This document shows positions 53,836 to 61,702 of a stretch of 64,000 nucleotides of DNA, in pieces (position 1 is the first letter of the stretch; the number at the start of each line of letters is the position of its first letter). The notes below the pieces were generated by a model, which worked only from the letters and a program-made list of their open reading frames with translations, was not told the DNA's origin and ran no database searches. Location of the stretch: positions 62,001 through 126,000 of the forward strand of contig CAMAVJ010000003.1 of assembly GCA_945861725.1 (NCBI GenBank). The letters are read 5' to 3'. Origin of the DNA: Rickettsia typhi (lineage in GTDB: Bacteria > Pseudomonadota > Alphaproteobacteria > Rickettsiales > Deianiraeaceae). Position numbers and translations under genes: made by a program.

Positions 53836-54987
53836 TTATACAAATTTCAAAATAAACTGTTCATAGATTTTTGTTAAGTTCGTGATATCATTTACGGGAA
53901 TGTTCTCATCAATTTTATGAGCAGTCTTGTTCATCATTCCAAATTCAACAATATTTGCATAATCTTTCATAAATCTAGCGTCACTGGTTCCACCAGAAGT
54001 TGAAAGTCTTGCATCAATTCCAGTGATTGCCTTCACTGCACTTTGCATAATTTTTGCAAGATTTCCGCCCTTTAAGACAAAAGATTCGCCAGAAACCTTC
54101 GTTTCAAGCTTAAAGACGCAACTTTGAATATTGTATGCAATGATTTCCCTTACTTTGGATGTGATGTTATCAGAGGTAAATTCGTCGTTGAATCTTACAT
54201 TGCATAGAATTTTAGCCGAATTTGGAATGACATTAGTTTCTTTTGTTGAAGTTTCAATGCTTGTTATTTCAAGATTTGTCGCTTGGAAGTTCATATTTCC
54301 TTTATCAAATTCATGTTTTTTTAAAGCAAGAATAATTTCGGATGCGACATAATTTGGGTTTTTTGCAAGTTCTGGATAGGCTGCATGCCCTTGCTTTCCA
54401 ATAATTTCAATTGTGAAATTCACGCTTCCACGCCTACCTATTTTGATAGTATCTCCAAGTTTTTCTGTGCAAGTTGGTTCACCAGTAATGGCATCAGTGA
54501 ATGTGAAACCTTCACTGTCCAAAAATTGGAGCATTTTTTTTGTCCCATTAATTGCATTACCCTCTTCGTCGTAAGTTAAAAGTATAGAAATTCCACAATC
54601 GTGATTTGCCTTAACAAAACTTGCCGATGCCACACAAAAACACGCAATTGCAGCCTTCATGTCACACGCACCCCTTCCATAAAGCATTCCATTGTCAACG
54701 GTTGGTTCGAATGGTGGATATGTCCAATCTGAATGGTGTCCTGAGTGAACGACATCCATATGTCCAATAAATGTTATGTTTTTTGTGGGAGATTTCTTTG
54801 TGTAAGCGTAAATATTCCAAGTTGGTTTTGATGAAGAGTCAATGTCCTCAAATTTTTTTATAACAACTTCAAAGCCAATTTCTTTCAAAAGGTTTTCCAT
54901 AAATTCAAGACTATCACCCGTTTCTGGTGTAATACTTGGAAATGATATGAGTTTTTTTGTGAGGAGTATGGGATCGGAAATGTTCAT
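53836..54987 (-). CDS. dapE: Succinyl-diaminopimelate desuccinylase
   Basis: A 383-residue M20 zinc enzyme in diaminopimelate/lysine synthesis. FIGHMDVVHSGHHSDWTYPPF holds the first metal ligand. GMLYGRGACDMKAAIA is the bridging-Asp motif, and LLTYDEEGNAINGTKKML has the catalytic Glu pair. GEPTCTEKLGDTIKIGRRGSVNF and the C-terminal LSTSGGTSDARFMKDY are DapE signatures. The start at 54987 (MNISDPILLTKKL) avoids the frame running into tRNA-Tyr. DAP is needed for peptidoglycan. Confidence 0.94.
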   Translation of the reverse strand: MNISDPILLTKKLISFPSITPETGDSLEFMENLLKEIGFEVVIKKFEDIDSSSKPTWNIYAYTKKSPTKNITFIGHMDVVHSGHHSDWTYPPFEPTVDNGMLYGRGACDMKAAIACFCVASASFVKANHDCGISILLTYDEEGNAINGTKKMLQFLDSEGFTFTDAITGEPTCTEKLGDTIKIGRRGSVNFTIEIIGKQGHAAYPELAKNPNYVASEIILALKKHEFDKGNMNFQATNLEITSIETSTKETNVIPNSAKILCNVRFNDEFTSDNITSKVREIIAYNIQSCVFKLETKVSGESFVLKGGNLAKIMQSAVKAITGIDARLSTSGGTSDARFMKDYANIVEFGMMNKTAHKIDENIPVNDITNLTKIYEQFILKFV

Positions 54988-55004
54988 AATGACAGAAAAC
55001 TTAG

Positions 55005-55090
55005 TGGTGGGCAGGGCAGGATTCGAACCTGCGTAGACTTGCGTCGGCAGATTTACAGTCTGCTGCGATTGGCCACTCCGCCACCGGCCC
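55005..55090 (-). tRNA. tRNA-Tyr (GUA anticodon)
   Basis: An 86-base class II tRNA with long variable arm, anticodon loop CTGTAAA (GUA), T arm GCAGG-TTCGAAT-CCTGC and encoded CCA. The acceptor stem GGGCCGG/CCTGCCC has one C-U mismatch at pair 5-68. Confidence 0.95.
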
Positions 55091-55148
55091 ACTTTGGTGG
55101 AAAGTATCTGGTTTGATATTTAATATGTCAAGTTTTTTGTAAAACTTC

Positions 55149-55177
55149 TTGCAAACGCGTGAAAAATGTAGTATCAT
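55149..55177 (+). promoter_or_regulatory. Promoter of the hypothetical gene at 55201
   Basis: TTGCAA (55149-55154) and TATCAT (55172-55177) are separated by 17 bases. The start codon is 24 bases downstream. This is among the better sigma70-like matches in the window. Confidence 0.55.
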
Positions 55178-55200
55178 TACTATGTAACTAACTAATTTAT

Positions 55201-55491
55201 ATGAACAATAACATTCAACGAACTCAAGAGGAAATTTTGAGATCCTCCGATCTAATGCAATTACCTACATATAGATCACGTAGTCTAACTTCTGACGCAA
55301 ATACATCTTTTGATCATTCGAACACGGCGCGTCTGAACCTTAACAATATAAAAAATGATACCGACTGTGAAAATCTATTACAAAACGGCGATGACCATCA
55401 TGTATCGCCTCTTAATTGTAATTCCACGGCATCGCAAGGAGTTTTTGCTCGAAAGAATGCTCATCTATCCGTTAAACTATTTACGAATTGA
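55201..55491 (+). CDS. Hypothetical hydrophilic protein, 96 aa
   Basis: A polar protein rich in Asn, Ser, Thr and Asp with no membrane segment, signal peptide or recognised domain. It has a credible promoter and its own start, and lies alone between tRNA-Tyr and the 3' end of ftsK. After the stop codon another frame remains open for about 70 bases (EHYNEQMLKSPMMRKNSKTK), so the present stop could reflect a frameshift. Confidence 0.5.
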   Translation: MNNNIQRTQEEILRSSDLMQLPTYRSRSLTSDANTSFDHSNTARLNLNNIKNDTDCENLLQNGDDHHVSPLNCNSTASQGVFARKNAHLSVKLFTN

Positions 55492-55651
55492 ACATTACAA
55501 CGAACAAATGCTAAAAAGTCCTATGATGAGGAAAAATTCAAAGACGAAACTTCAAAGATAAGAGAGAAAAGCAAACAAAATAAACAACTGTGACAACGAC
55601 AAAGGCACTAAACGAATGGGATGGAAAAAGTGGTTGAATAAACAATCACAA

Positions 55652-57925
55652 TCACTCAATGACAATCCTTTTACCAGTGTGGTCTTGGGCGGAAACAATA
55701 CCGTCCATTTCCATTTGCTCAATAAAATTCGCAGCTTTATTATAACCAATACGCAAACGACGCTGAAGGTAACTTATGGAAGCCTTGCGTTCTTCACGCA
55801 CAATTGCAACAGCTTGTTTGTAGATATCACCTTCTTCGCCCTCAGAATCTTCGTCGTCCAGTTTCATCGATTTTTCAATCTCAAGGTTAATTTTTCCATA
55901 GTTAGGATCGCGGTTAGGATAATTTTGCTTCAAATATTGAACAACCCTTCCAACTTCTTTATCATCAACAAATGGTCCGTGGATGCGGTATGTCTTACTT
56001 CCAGTTGGCATATAAAGCATATCACCTTTACCAAGAAGACTTTCAGCACCTTGATAACCTAAAATTGTGCGACTATCAATTTTTGATGTAACTTGAAAAG
56101 AAATTCTTGTTGGGAAATTTGCCTTGATTATTCCCGTTATAACATCAACTGATGGGCGTTGCGTTGCCATAATGATGTGAATTCCTGCTGCTCTTGCCAT
56201 TTGTGCTAAACGCTGAATTGAAGCTTCGACCGCCTTTCCCGCTGTAAGCATTAAATCTGCCATTTCGTCGACAATAACAATAATATATGGCATTTTTTTG
56301 CCTTCGGAAAGGTCGTCGTCTCGGGAGTGTTTTGGGTCAAATGATTCAGATCCTTGGGATTCCATACCATTCGCATTTTTATTCTCTTCAATGTGTGAAT
56401 TGTAATTAAAAATATTCCTTACGCCAATTTTTGCCATTGCTTTATATCGCTTTTCCATTTCTTTTGTAACCCATTGAAGCGTCAACGCTGCCTTTTCGGG
56501 ATCCGTTACGACTGGTGTCATCAAATGCGGGATTCCTTCGTATACCGAAAGTTCCAGCATTTTAGGGTCAATCATGATCAGTTTACATTCGTCTGGAGAG
56601 AGTTTGTAAAGAATGGACATAATCATTGAATTTATTCCAATTGATTTTCCAGAACCTGTTGTTCCTGCAACTAATAAATGTGGCATTTTGGAAAGATCGA
56701 CAATAATGGGGCGACCGGAAATATCCTTTCCTAAACAAAGTGGCAATGCGTGTTTGGAATCGTTGTAACTATCTGATTCAATAAGTTCACGAAAGTACAC
56801 AATTTCTCTTTCTGCATTTGGAATTTCAATTGCAAGGGAGGATTTATCTGGAATAATGCTAATTCTTGCTGATTTTGCCTTGAGAGATCTAGCAATGTCC
56901 TCTGAAAGTCCGATAATTCTTGATGAACGAATTCCCGCCTTTGGCTCAAATTCATACATTGTAATTACAGGGCCAACAGCAAAGGAAATAATATCACCTT
57001 CAATTCCAAAATCTATTAAAACTTGCTTAAGTTTTGCCTGCGTTGACTGTGCTTGGCGATTATTTTCTGCATGTTTTTTGGTGTTGTCTGAAGAATTTTT
57101 TACAAGGAAATTGATTTCTGGCGGAACATATTCCTTTCTTTGAATGGCAACTTTCTTCATTATAGACATTTCTGCTCTCGTTTCTTTGTTAATCGATGGT
57201 TTGTCGTCCAAAAGATCGTTTAATTTCATAGTTGGCATTCTTGTGCTTGGGTTCATTGTCATGTTTCGAACCTCGTTAATATTCTTGTTTCTAATTTCAC
57301 TTGCTTGCTCTTTAGTGACTGAACGAAAAAGCGGCTCTTCTTCGTTTGTTACACCTCCTTCGGCATCGTTTTGAAATTTTGTGAATATTGTTGAAAGTAT
57401 TTTTTTTATTTTTGCTGGAATATTAAATGTATGAATTCCAGAAGATGACAAAATTGTTAATGGGGTAATAATAAGTGTTGCGATGTATACAGGGAAGAAG
57501 AATATACTTTCTGATAGCATTGAATTTAGCATATACCCGCAATATCCTCCAATTAAAAAGGAGAACATATTTTCAATATTATGCAAATTTCCTAAAAGGA
57601 ATGCAGAAAGGATTATACTTATTAAACCAAGAGTAACTTTACTGCCGATGTTTGTAATTGAATGTTTATAAAACAAAATTATTCCCCATGTGAATATAAA
57701 AAATGGAATAAAACAAGCAGAAAGACCGAAGTATTGTAAAAAGAAGTGAGCAATGCCAGAGCCCAATCTTCCACCTTGGTTGAACATAATATCAAGATTG
57801 TTGGAATAGATGTCAACTGGTGTGTAAGAGATGAATGATATTATGAAAAAAAGTGCAAGAATGACTAAAGAAACTCCAGAAACTGGTGCGACCATTTTTG
57901 AAGTATGCTTGTGAATGTCCCTCAT
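55652..57925 (-). CDS. ftsK: DNA translocase FtsK
   Basis: A 757-residue motor that pumps chromosome ends through the division septum and activates XerCD. Four N-terminal membrane helices (about residues 15-165) and a short charged linker precede the motor. PHLLVAGTTGSGKSIGINSMI is Walker A, and MPYIIVIVDEMADLML is Walker B. ATQRPSVDVITGIIKANFPTRI and the QGAESLLGKGDMLY segment are FtsK motifs. The C-terminal gamma winged helix (KQAVAIVREERKASISYLQRRLRIGYNKAANFIEQME) reads KOPS sites. The start at 57925 (MRDIHKHTSKMVAP) avoids the tRNA-His gene. Confidence 0.96.
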   Translation of the reverse strand: MRDIHKHTSKMVAPVSGVSLVILALFFIISFISYTPVDIYSNNLDIMFNQGGRLGSGIAHFFLQYFGLSACFIPFFIFTWGIILFYKHSITNIGSKVTLGLISIILSAFLLGNLHNIENMFSFLIGGYCGYMLNSMLSESIFFFPVYIATLIITPLTILSSSGIHTFNIPAKIKKILSTIFTKFQNDAEGGVTNEEEPLFRSVTKEQASEIRNKNINEVRNMTMNPSTRMPTMKLNDLLDDKPSINKETRAEMSIMKKVAIQRKEYVPPEINFLVKNSSDNTKKHAENNRQAQSTQAKLKQVLIDFGIEGDIISFAVGPVITMYEFEPKAGIRSSRIIGLSEDIARSLKAKSARISIIPDKSSLAIEIPNAEREIVYFRELIESDSYNDSKHALPLCLGKDISGRPIIVDLSKMPHLLVAGTTGSGKSIGINSMIMSILYKLSPDECKLIMIDPKMLELSVYEGIPHLMTPVVTDPEKAALTLQWVTKEMEKRYKAMAKIGVRNIFNYNSHIEENKNANGMESQGSESFDPKHSRDDDLSEGKKMPYIIVIVDEMADLMLTAGKAVEASIQRLAQMARAAGIHIIMATQRPSVDVITGIIKANFPTRISFQVTSKIDSRTILGYQGAESLLGKGDMLYMPTGSKTYRIHGPFVDDKEVGRVVQYLKQNYPNRDPNYGKINLEIEKSMKLDDEDSEGEEGDIYKQAVAIVREERKASISYLQRRLRIGYNKAANFIEQMEMDGIVSAQDHTGKRIVIE

Positions 57926-57946
57926 TTTTTTTAAAATTAAATTACA

Positions 57947-58023
57947 TGGGGCGAGCGACGGGGCTTGAACCCGCGACCAATAGATCCACAAACTACTACT
58001 CTACCAACTGAGCTACGCCCGCC
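57947..58023 (-). tRNA. tRNA-His (GUG anticodon)
   Basis: A cloverleaf with the extra 5' G (position -1) that marks tRNA-His. Acceptor GCGGGCG/CGCTCGC (one G-U pair), discriminator C, anticodon loop TTGTGGA (GUG), T arm GCGGG-TTCAAGC-CCCGT and encoded CCA. The anticodon stem has a U-U mismatch at 31-39 and a G-U pair at 27-43. Confidence 0.95.
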
Positions 58024-58090
58024 ATATCATGTTCTGACCAAGGAAAATAAAATGTGAAATTGTCAAGAAGAATTTTTTCATCAAGTTTAT

Positions 58091-58119
58091 TTGCTTGTAT
58101 TATAAAATATTACAAGCAA
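58091..58119. promoter_or_regulatory. Perfect inverted repeat upstream of the hypothetical gene at 58150
   Basis: TTGCTTGTA and TACAAGCAA form a perfect 9-bp inverted repeat separated by 11 AT-only bases that include TATAAAAT. It lies 30 bases before the start codon and could be an operator laid over a -10 element, or an RNA hairpin. Confidence 0.45.
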
Positions 58120-58149
58120 AGCATCCATAATTAATTATTATAAATTTAT

Positions 58150-58629
58150 ATGGAAGAAAGTAATACAAGTGCCGAGTACGAAAATATTAAATCATACGAA
58201 GCGTTAATGGCTAAAATAAAGGAACTTGGGGAGGATCGAGCAGCTATAACCGCATGGGAGAGTGAACTATCACGAGATGTGAAAGACAAATTTACGGAGA
58301 TATTAAAAAAAGGACCTAAAGACGAAAGAACTGAAGATAAAGATAAACGTGAAAACACAACGATTGCAGCTCAAGAGGAAGCTACAGCTGAAACACCTAA
58401 GCCTTTTAACCTTTTAACCTTCGTGCTCAGTATTATTTTCCCCGATAGGTCAAAAGGAACAGGGGAAGGAATAGGTGACGCTCATGATGTCATGGATGCC
58501 AGACCAAGAGATATCGCAAATGCCCCTAAAAAGGACAATACTTTTCACGTAAAGATGAGTGATGCTCCCGCAATAGGAACCCAAAGCAATGTCAGAGGAG
58601 CTGCACCAACGCAGGATAAAGGTATTTAA
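58150..58629 (+). CDS. Hypothetical charged protein, 159 aa
   Basis: An acidic, helical N-terminal half rich in Glu, Lys and Asp (about residues 1-80) is followed by one short hydrophobic segment (FNLLTFVLSIIF, about 87-98). The tail of about 60 residues is rich in Gly, Ala, Asp and Pro. No signal peptide or known domain. It is flanked by a perfect inverted repeat upstream and a hairpin downstream, so it forms its own transcription unit. I do not recognise it. Confidence 0.6.
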   Translation: MEESNTSAEYENIKSYEALMAKIKELGEDRAAITAWESELSRDVKDKFTEILKKGPKDERTEDKDKRENTTIAAQEEATAETPKPFNLLTFVLSIIFPDRSKGTGEGIGDAHDVMDARPRDIANAPKKDNTFHVKMSDAPAIGTQSNVRGAAPTQDKGI

Positions 58630-58636
58630 TGAATCA

Positions 58637-58664
58637 TTGTAGGGAGATTTAATTTTCCCTACAA
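58637..58664 (+). terminator. Hairpin terminator after the hypothetical gene at 58150
   Basis: TTGTAGGGA and TCCCTACAA form a perfect 9-bp stem with a 10-base AT-rich loop, 8 bases after the stop codon, followed by TTT. Confidence 0.6.
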
Positions 58665-58740
58665 TTTGCAGAATTAGAACTATATATAAAAAAATAGTTT
58701 CAGTTGTGCTACCTCAATTTTTATTTTCTTTCAAAATAAC

Positions 58741-58746
58741 TTGACA
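58741..58746 (+). promoter_or_regulatory. Probable -35 element of the rpmB-rpmE operon
   Basis: TTGACA, 49 bases before the rpmB start, with AAATAG at 17 bases and AT-rich sequence after it. Confidence 0.45.
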
Positions 58747-58795
58747 AATAAAAATTGAGCTCGAAATAGAAATATTAGTAAATCATTTTAAAAAG

Positions 58796-59116
58796 ATGTC
58801 CCGCGTATGCTTTGTTACAGGTGCCACAACGATGTTTGGTCACAATGTTTCACACTCCAATATTAAAACAAATCGTAATTTCAAGGTTAACATTCAAGAC
58901 AAATCCTTCAAAAGCGATATTCTCAACACGAATTTCCCAGTTCGAATTTCAACGAGAGGTCTTCGCACAATCTACAAACACGGTTCCCTTGACGCCTTCC
59001 TCCTTAGTGCAAAGGCTAATAATTTGACTCCAGAAGCCCTAAAAATCAGAAGGAAAATCAAAAAGCATTTAGGAAAAAATGTGGAAAAAACAGTTGTGAA
59101 GGCTAAAAACAATTAA
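58796..59116 (+). CDS. rpmB: 50S ribosomal protein L28
   Basis: A 106-residue protein. MSRVCFVTGATTMFGHNVSHSNIKTNRNFKVNIQ is the L28 N terminus, and PVRISTRGLRTIYKHGSLDAFLL is the core. The C-terminal extension of about 20 basic residues is typical of Alphaproteobacteria, where L28 is about 100 residues. rpmE follows after 10 bases. Confidence 0.96.
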   Translation: MSRVCFVTGATTMFGHNVSHSNIKTNRNFKVNIQDKSFKSDILNTNFPVRISTRGLRTIYKHGSLDAFLLSAKANNLTPEALKIRRKIKKHLGKNVEKTVVKAKNN

Positions 59117-59126
59117 TTCAAATAAT

Positions 59127-59378
59127 ATGGCAAGAAAAGACATTCACCCAAAAACACAAGCGGTTTCGTACATTATGCTTGATGGCTCAATCGCTTTAAT
59201 TCCATCATGCTACACAAGATCGGAAAAATTCATCCTTGAGGTTGACATTTTTAACCATGTAGCTTGGAGATCTGACAAACAGTATGTAAACGAAAATGTT
59301 GGAAATGTCGCTAAATTTAGACAAAAATTCAATATGTCCGCAGACACGCTTTCAAATATTATGAAAAAACCAGAGTAA
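59127..59378 (+). CDS. rpmE: 50S ribosomal protein L31
   Basis: An 83-residue protein beginning MARKDIHPKTQAVSYIMLDGS with SEKFILEVDIFNHVAW in the centre. It has a single Cys and lacks the CxxC zinc motifs of E. coli L31, as is common in Alphaproteobacteria. It lies between rpmB and icd, 10 bases from each. Confidence 0.94.
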   Translation: MARKDIHPKTQAVSYIMLDGSIALIPSCYTRSEKFILEVDIFNHVAWRSDKQYVNENVGNVAKFRQKFNMSADTLSNIMKKPE

Positions 59379-59388
59379 TCCCAACATT

Positions 59389-60846
59389 ATGTCTGTTAAA
59401 GCTCCCGCGACGCCAATCACTGTTGCATTCGGTGACGGAATTGGTCCTTACATAACTCAGGCAACTCTTGAAATTCTGAATGCATCTGGAGCAAACATCG
59501 AATTAAACGAAATTCAAGTTGGTGAAAAATCATATTTAGCAGGAAATTCTTCAGGCATTTCTGAAGATGCTTGGAAAACAATTTTGAAAAATCCCGTTTT
59601 CCTAAAAGCTCCAATCACCACTCCACAAGGTTCGGGATACAAATCCCTAAATGTCACAATTCGCAAAGCACTTGGTCTTTATGCAAATGTTCGTCCTTGT
59701 CGTGCCTATTCACCATTTGTTGAAACGGCATTTCCCGAACTTAATCTTACAATCATTCGCGAAAATGAAGAGGATCTTTACGCTGGTGTTGAATATCAGG
59801 TAAGTCCAACAACAATTAGCACTTTAAAAATTCTCACACATGCTGGCAGTGAAAAAATCATCCGCTACGCATTCGACTACGCCATCAAAAATAATCGCAA
59901 AAAAGTCACTTGTATGTCTAAGGACAACATTATGAAAGTTGCAGACGGTATGTTTCATAGAATTTTCAACGAAATCTCAAAGGAATACCCACAAATTGAA
60001 ACGGAACATTATATTATCGATATCGGTGCTGCTCGCCTTGCTGCAAAACCACAAATTTTCGATGTAATCGTTACACTCAATCTTTATGGCGATATCATTT
60101 CCGACATCGTTGCTGAAGTTTCAGGATCAGTTGGGCTTGCAGGTTCCGCCAACATTGGCTCAAGATATTCAATGTTTGAAGCAATCCACGGTTCTGCTCC
60201 AGCAATGGAAAACAAAAAAGCCGCAAATCCTTCTGGAATATTAAATGGTGCAATCATGATGCTCGCACACATTGGTCAGGGATCGGTCGCAACTCGAATC
60301 CAAAATGCCTTTTTAAAAACAATCGAAGATGGTGTTGCAACAAAAGATTTCCACAACGAAAGGAGTAGATTTTTAGTCGATACCGATGGCTTTGCAAAGG
60401 CTATAATTTCAAACCTTGGAAATATTCCAAGCACATTCCAGGCACAAACTTTTTCAGACTTCGCCTTCAATTCTGAAATTTCAAACCCTGTTGAAAATTT
60501 CAACATTCGCCCATTACAAAATCAGGAACTTGTTGGCATTGATCTTTATATTGCTTGTAACAAAACCGCTCACGATTTTTACAAACAAATTTCAAAATTC
60601 ACATCTAATTCGTTAAAATTCCAAATGATGTCATACCGTGGAATGTATTTCGAACCAAATTCTGATTTCTCCAAACAAACAGTTGATTACTGGTGCTGTA
60701 GGTTTATCGCACAAAATGCCATAAAACAATCGGAAGTTATTGAATTGATTAACAAAATTGCGAGTGAAAACCTCCAGATTGCATCATCGTACTCGCTTTA
60801 TGAATACGATAAATCTCGCGGATTTACCCTTGCACAAGGTCAATAA
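59389..60846 (+). CDS. icd: Isocitrate dehydrogenase (NADP)
   Basis: A 485-residue TCA-cycle enzyme of the long type found in Rickettsia and Thermus. TVAFGDGIGPYITQATLEIL is the N terminus. KSLNVTIRKALGLYANVRPCRAY binds isocitrate, and IIRENEEDLYAGVEYQVSP and LNLYGDIISDIVAEVSGSVGLAGSANIG hold the metal ligands. AIHGSAPAMENKKAANPSG is the nucleotide loop. The extra C-terminal domain of about 140 residues is the mark of this subtype. It follows rpmE closely and precedes a tRNA gene. Confidence 0.95.
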   Translation: MSVKAPATPITVAFGDGIGPYITQATLEILNASGANIELNEIQVGEKSYLAGNSSGISEDAWKTILKNPVFLKAPITTPQGSGYKSLNVTIRKALGLYANVRPCRAYSPFVETAFPELNLTIIRENEEDLYAGVEYQVSPTTISTLKILTHAGSEKIIRYAFDYAIKNNRKKVTCMSKDNIMKVADGMFHRIFNEISKEYPQIETEHYIIDIGAARLAAKPQIFDVIVTLNLYGDIISDIVAEVSGSVGLAGSANIGSRYSMFEAIHGSAPAMENKKAANPSGILNGAIMMLAHIGQGSVATRIQNAFLKTIEDGVATKDFHNERSRFLVDTDGFAKAIISNLGNIPSTFQAQTFSDFAFNSEISNPVENFNIRPLQNQELVGIDLYIACNKTAHDFYKQISKFTSNSLKFQMMSYRGMYFEPNSDFSKQTVDYWCCRFIAQNAIKQSEVIELINKIASENLQIASSYSLYEYDKSRGFTLAQGQ

Positions 60847-60862
60847 GTTTGTTATAAAATAT

Positions 60863-60938
60863 GGGGGCATAGCTCAGCGGTTAGAGCAGGGTGCTCATAA
60901 CGCCTTGGTCACAGGTTCGAACCCTGTTGCCCCCACCA
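60863..60938 (+). tRNA. tRNA with CAU anticodon (tRNA-Met elongator or tRNA-Ile2)
   Basis: A 76-base cloverleaf with acceptor GGGGGCA/TGCCCCC, anticodon stem GGGTG/CGCCT with loop CTCATAA, and an encoded CCA. A fully paired first base pair rules out initiator Met. Whether the wobble C is modified to lysidine, making it isoleucine, cannot be decided. The CAGGG...CCTTGGTC stem region is similar to known Ile2 tRNAs. Confidence 0.93.
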
Positions 60939-60970
60939 CTTTTTGTTTTAATGCGATATTACACCTTTTA

Positions 60971-61702
60971 TCAATTCCTCATTTTACACTTTTCCAAGCT
61001 CGCCCTACCTTGCGTTTTCAATTTTTCAATATTCGCATTCAGCACTTCAATCAGAAATTTATCTTGAATATTGTCCTTGCTGGAAATTTCATCATCTGCC
61101 GTCACTTGTAAAATAAGATCATACGAAGCACATGCGTCACCAGATTCCCTTAGAAAGAATGCCGAAAGAGCCTTTGCCCACATTGGAATTTTTTGTTTAA
61201 CGAGCACTTGTCCAACTTTGTAGATTTGTTCGTGAGAATTCGGCACTTGTGTTTTGTAAATATACAGTGCAGTTGTGAGAAGACGCCAATGTCGTTGTGG
61301 GTCAGAATTTGCATAATCAACGACATAATCTGCAATTATTTGCGATTTTTCTGGGTTTCTCACGATTGAATAATAATATGCCGCCATATATGGAATATAT
61401 TCAGAGTGAGTGTCTATATCATCAAGAGCTTCAAACCAAGTTCGAAGCTTCTTGTAGTCGTATTCGTTAAAATTATGATATTGTCCAACGGAATCGCCAG
61501 CATTTTGAATTTTAAAAACGAGCATACGAAACAAAAGTTGTTTATCACCAAAACTCATTGCTTCAATTTCGGTTTTTGTCGGTGGAAATGGTGTGATTAT
61601 ATACTTTGGTTTAATTTTATGACACGACCACCAAACGCCAATTTGTGCAAGGAAGAAAATTACGATGATAACTTTGGTTTTATTAATTACAGACTTGATC
61701 AT
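60971..61702 (-). CDS. Hypothetical inner-membrane-anchored protein, 243 aa
   Basis: One N-terminal membrane helix (about residues 10-27) is followed by a soluble, helical part. That part has TPR-like features, for example YIPYMAAYYYSIVRNPEKSQIIADYVVDYA and ALYIYKTQVPNSHEQIYKVGQVLVKQ. The basic start and single helix predict a periplasmic domain. It overlaps the upstream permease gene by 4 bases, so the two are translated together and probably act together. I recognise no named family. Confidence 0.8.
   Translation of the reverse strand: MIKSVINKTKVIIVIFFLAQIGVWWSCHKIKPKYIITPFPPTKTEIEAMSFGDKQLLFRMLVFKIQNAGDSVGQYHNFNEYDYKKLRTWFEALDDIDTHSEYIPYMAAYYYSIVRNPEKSQIIADYVVDYANSDPQRHWRLLTTALYIYKTQVPNSHEQIYKVGQVLVKQKIPMWAKALSAFFLRESGDACASYDLILQVTADDEISSKDNIQDKFLIEVLNANIEKLKTQGRASLEKCKMRN

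Noticed and set aside
54988..55092. N-terminal extension of dapE to 55092
   Set aside because: It translates the tRNA-Tyr gene. The same effect explains the extension of ftsK to 57991 over tRNA-His.
55616..56062. Plus-strand open frame of 148 codons over the ftsK 3' end
   Set aside because: It is almost wholly antisense to the conserved FtsK gamma domain and reads unlike a protein.
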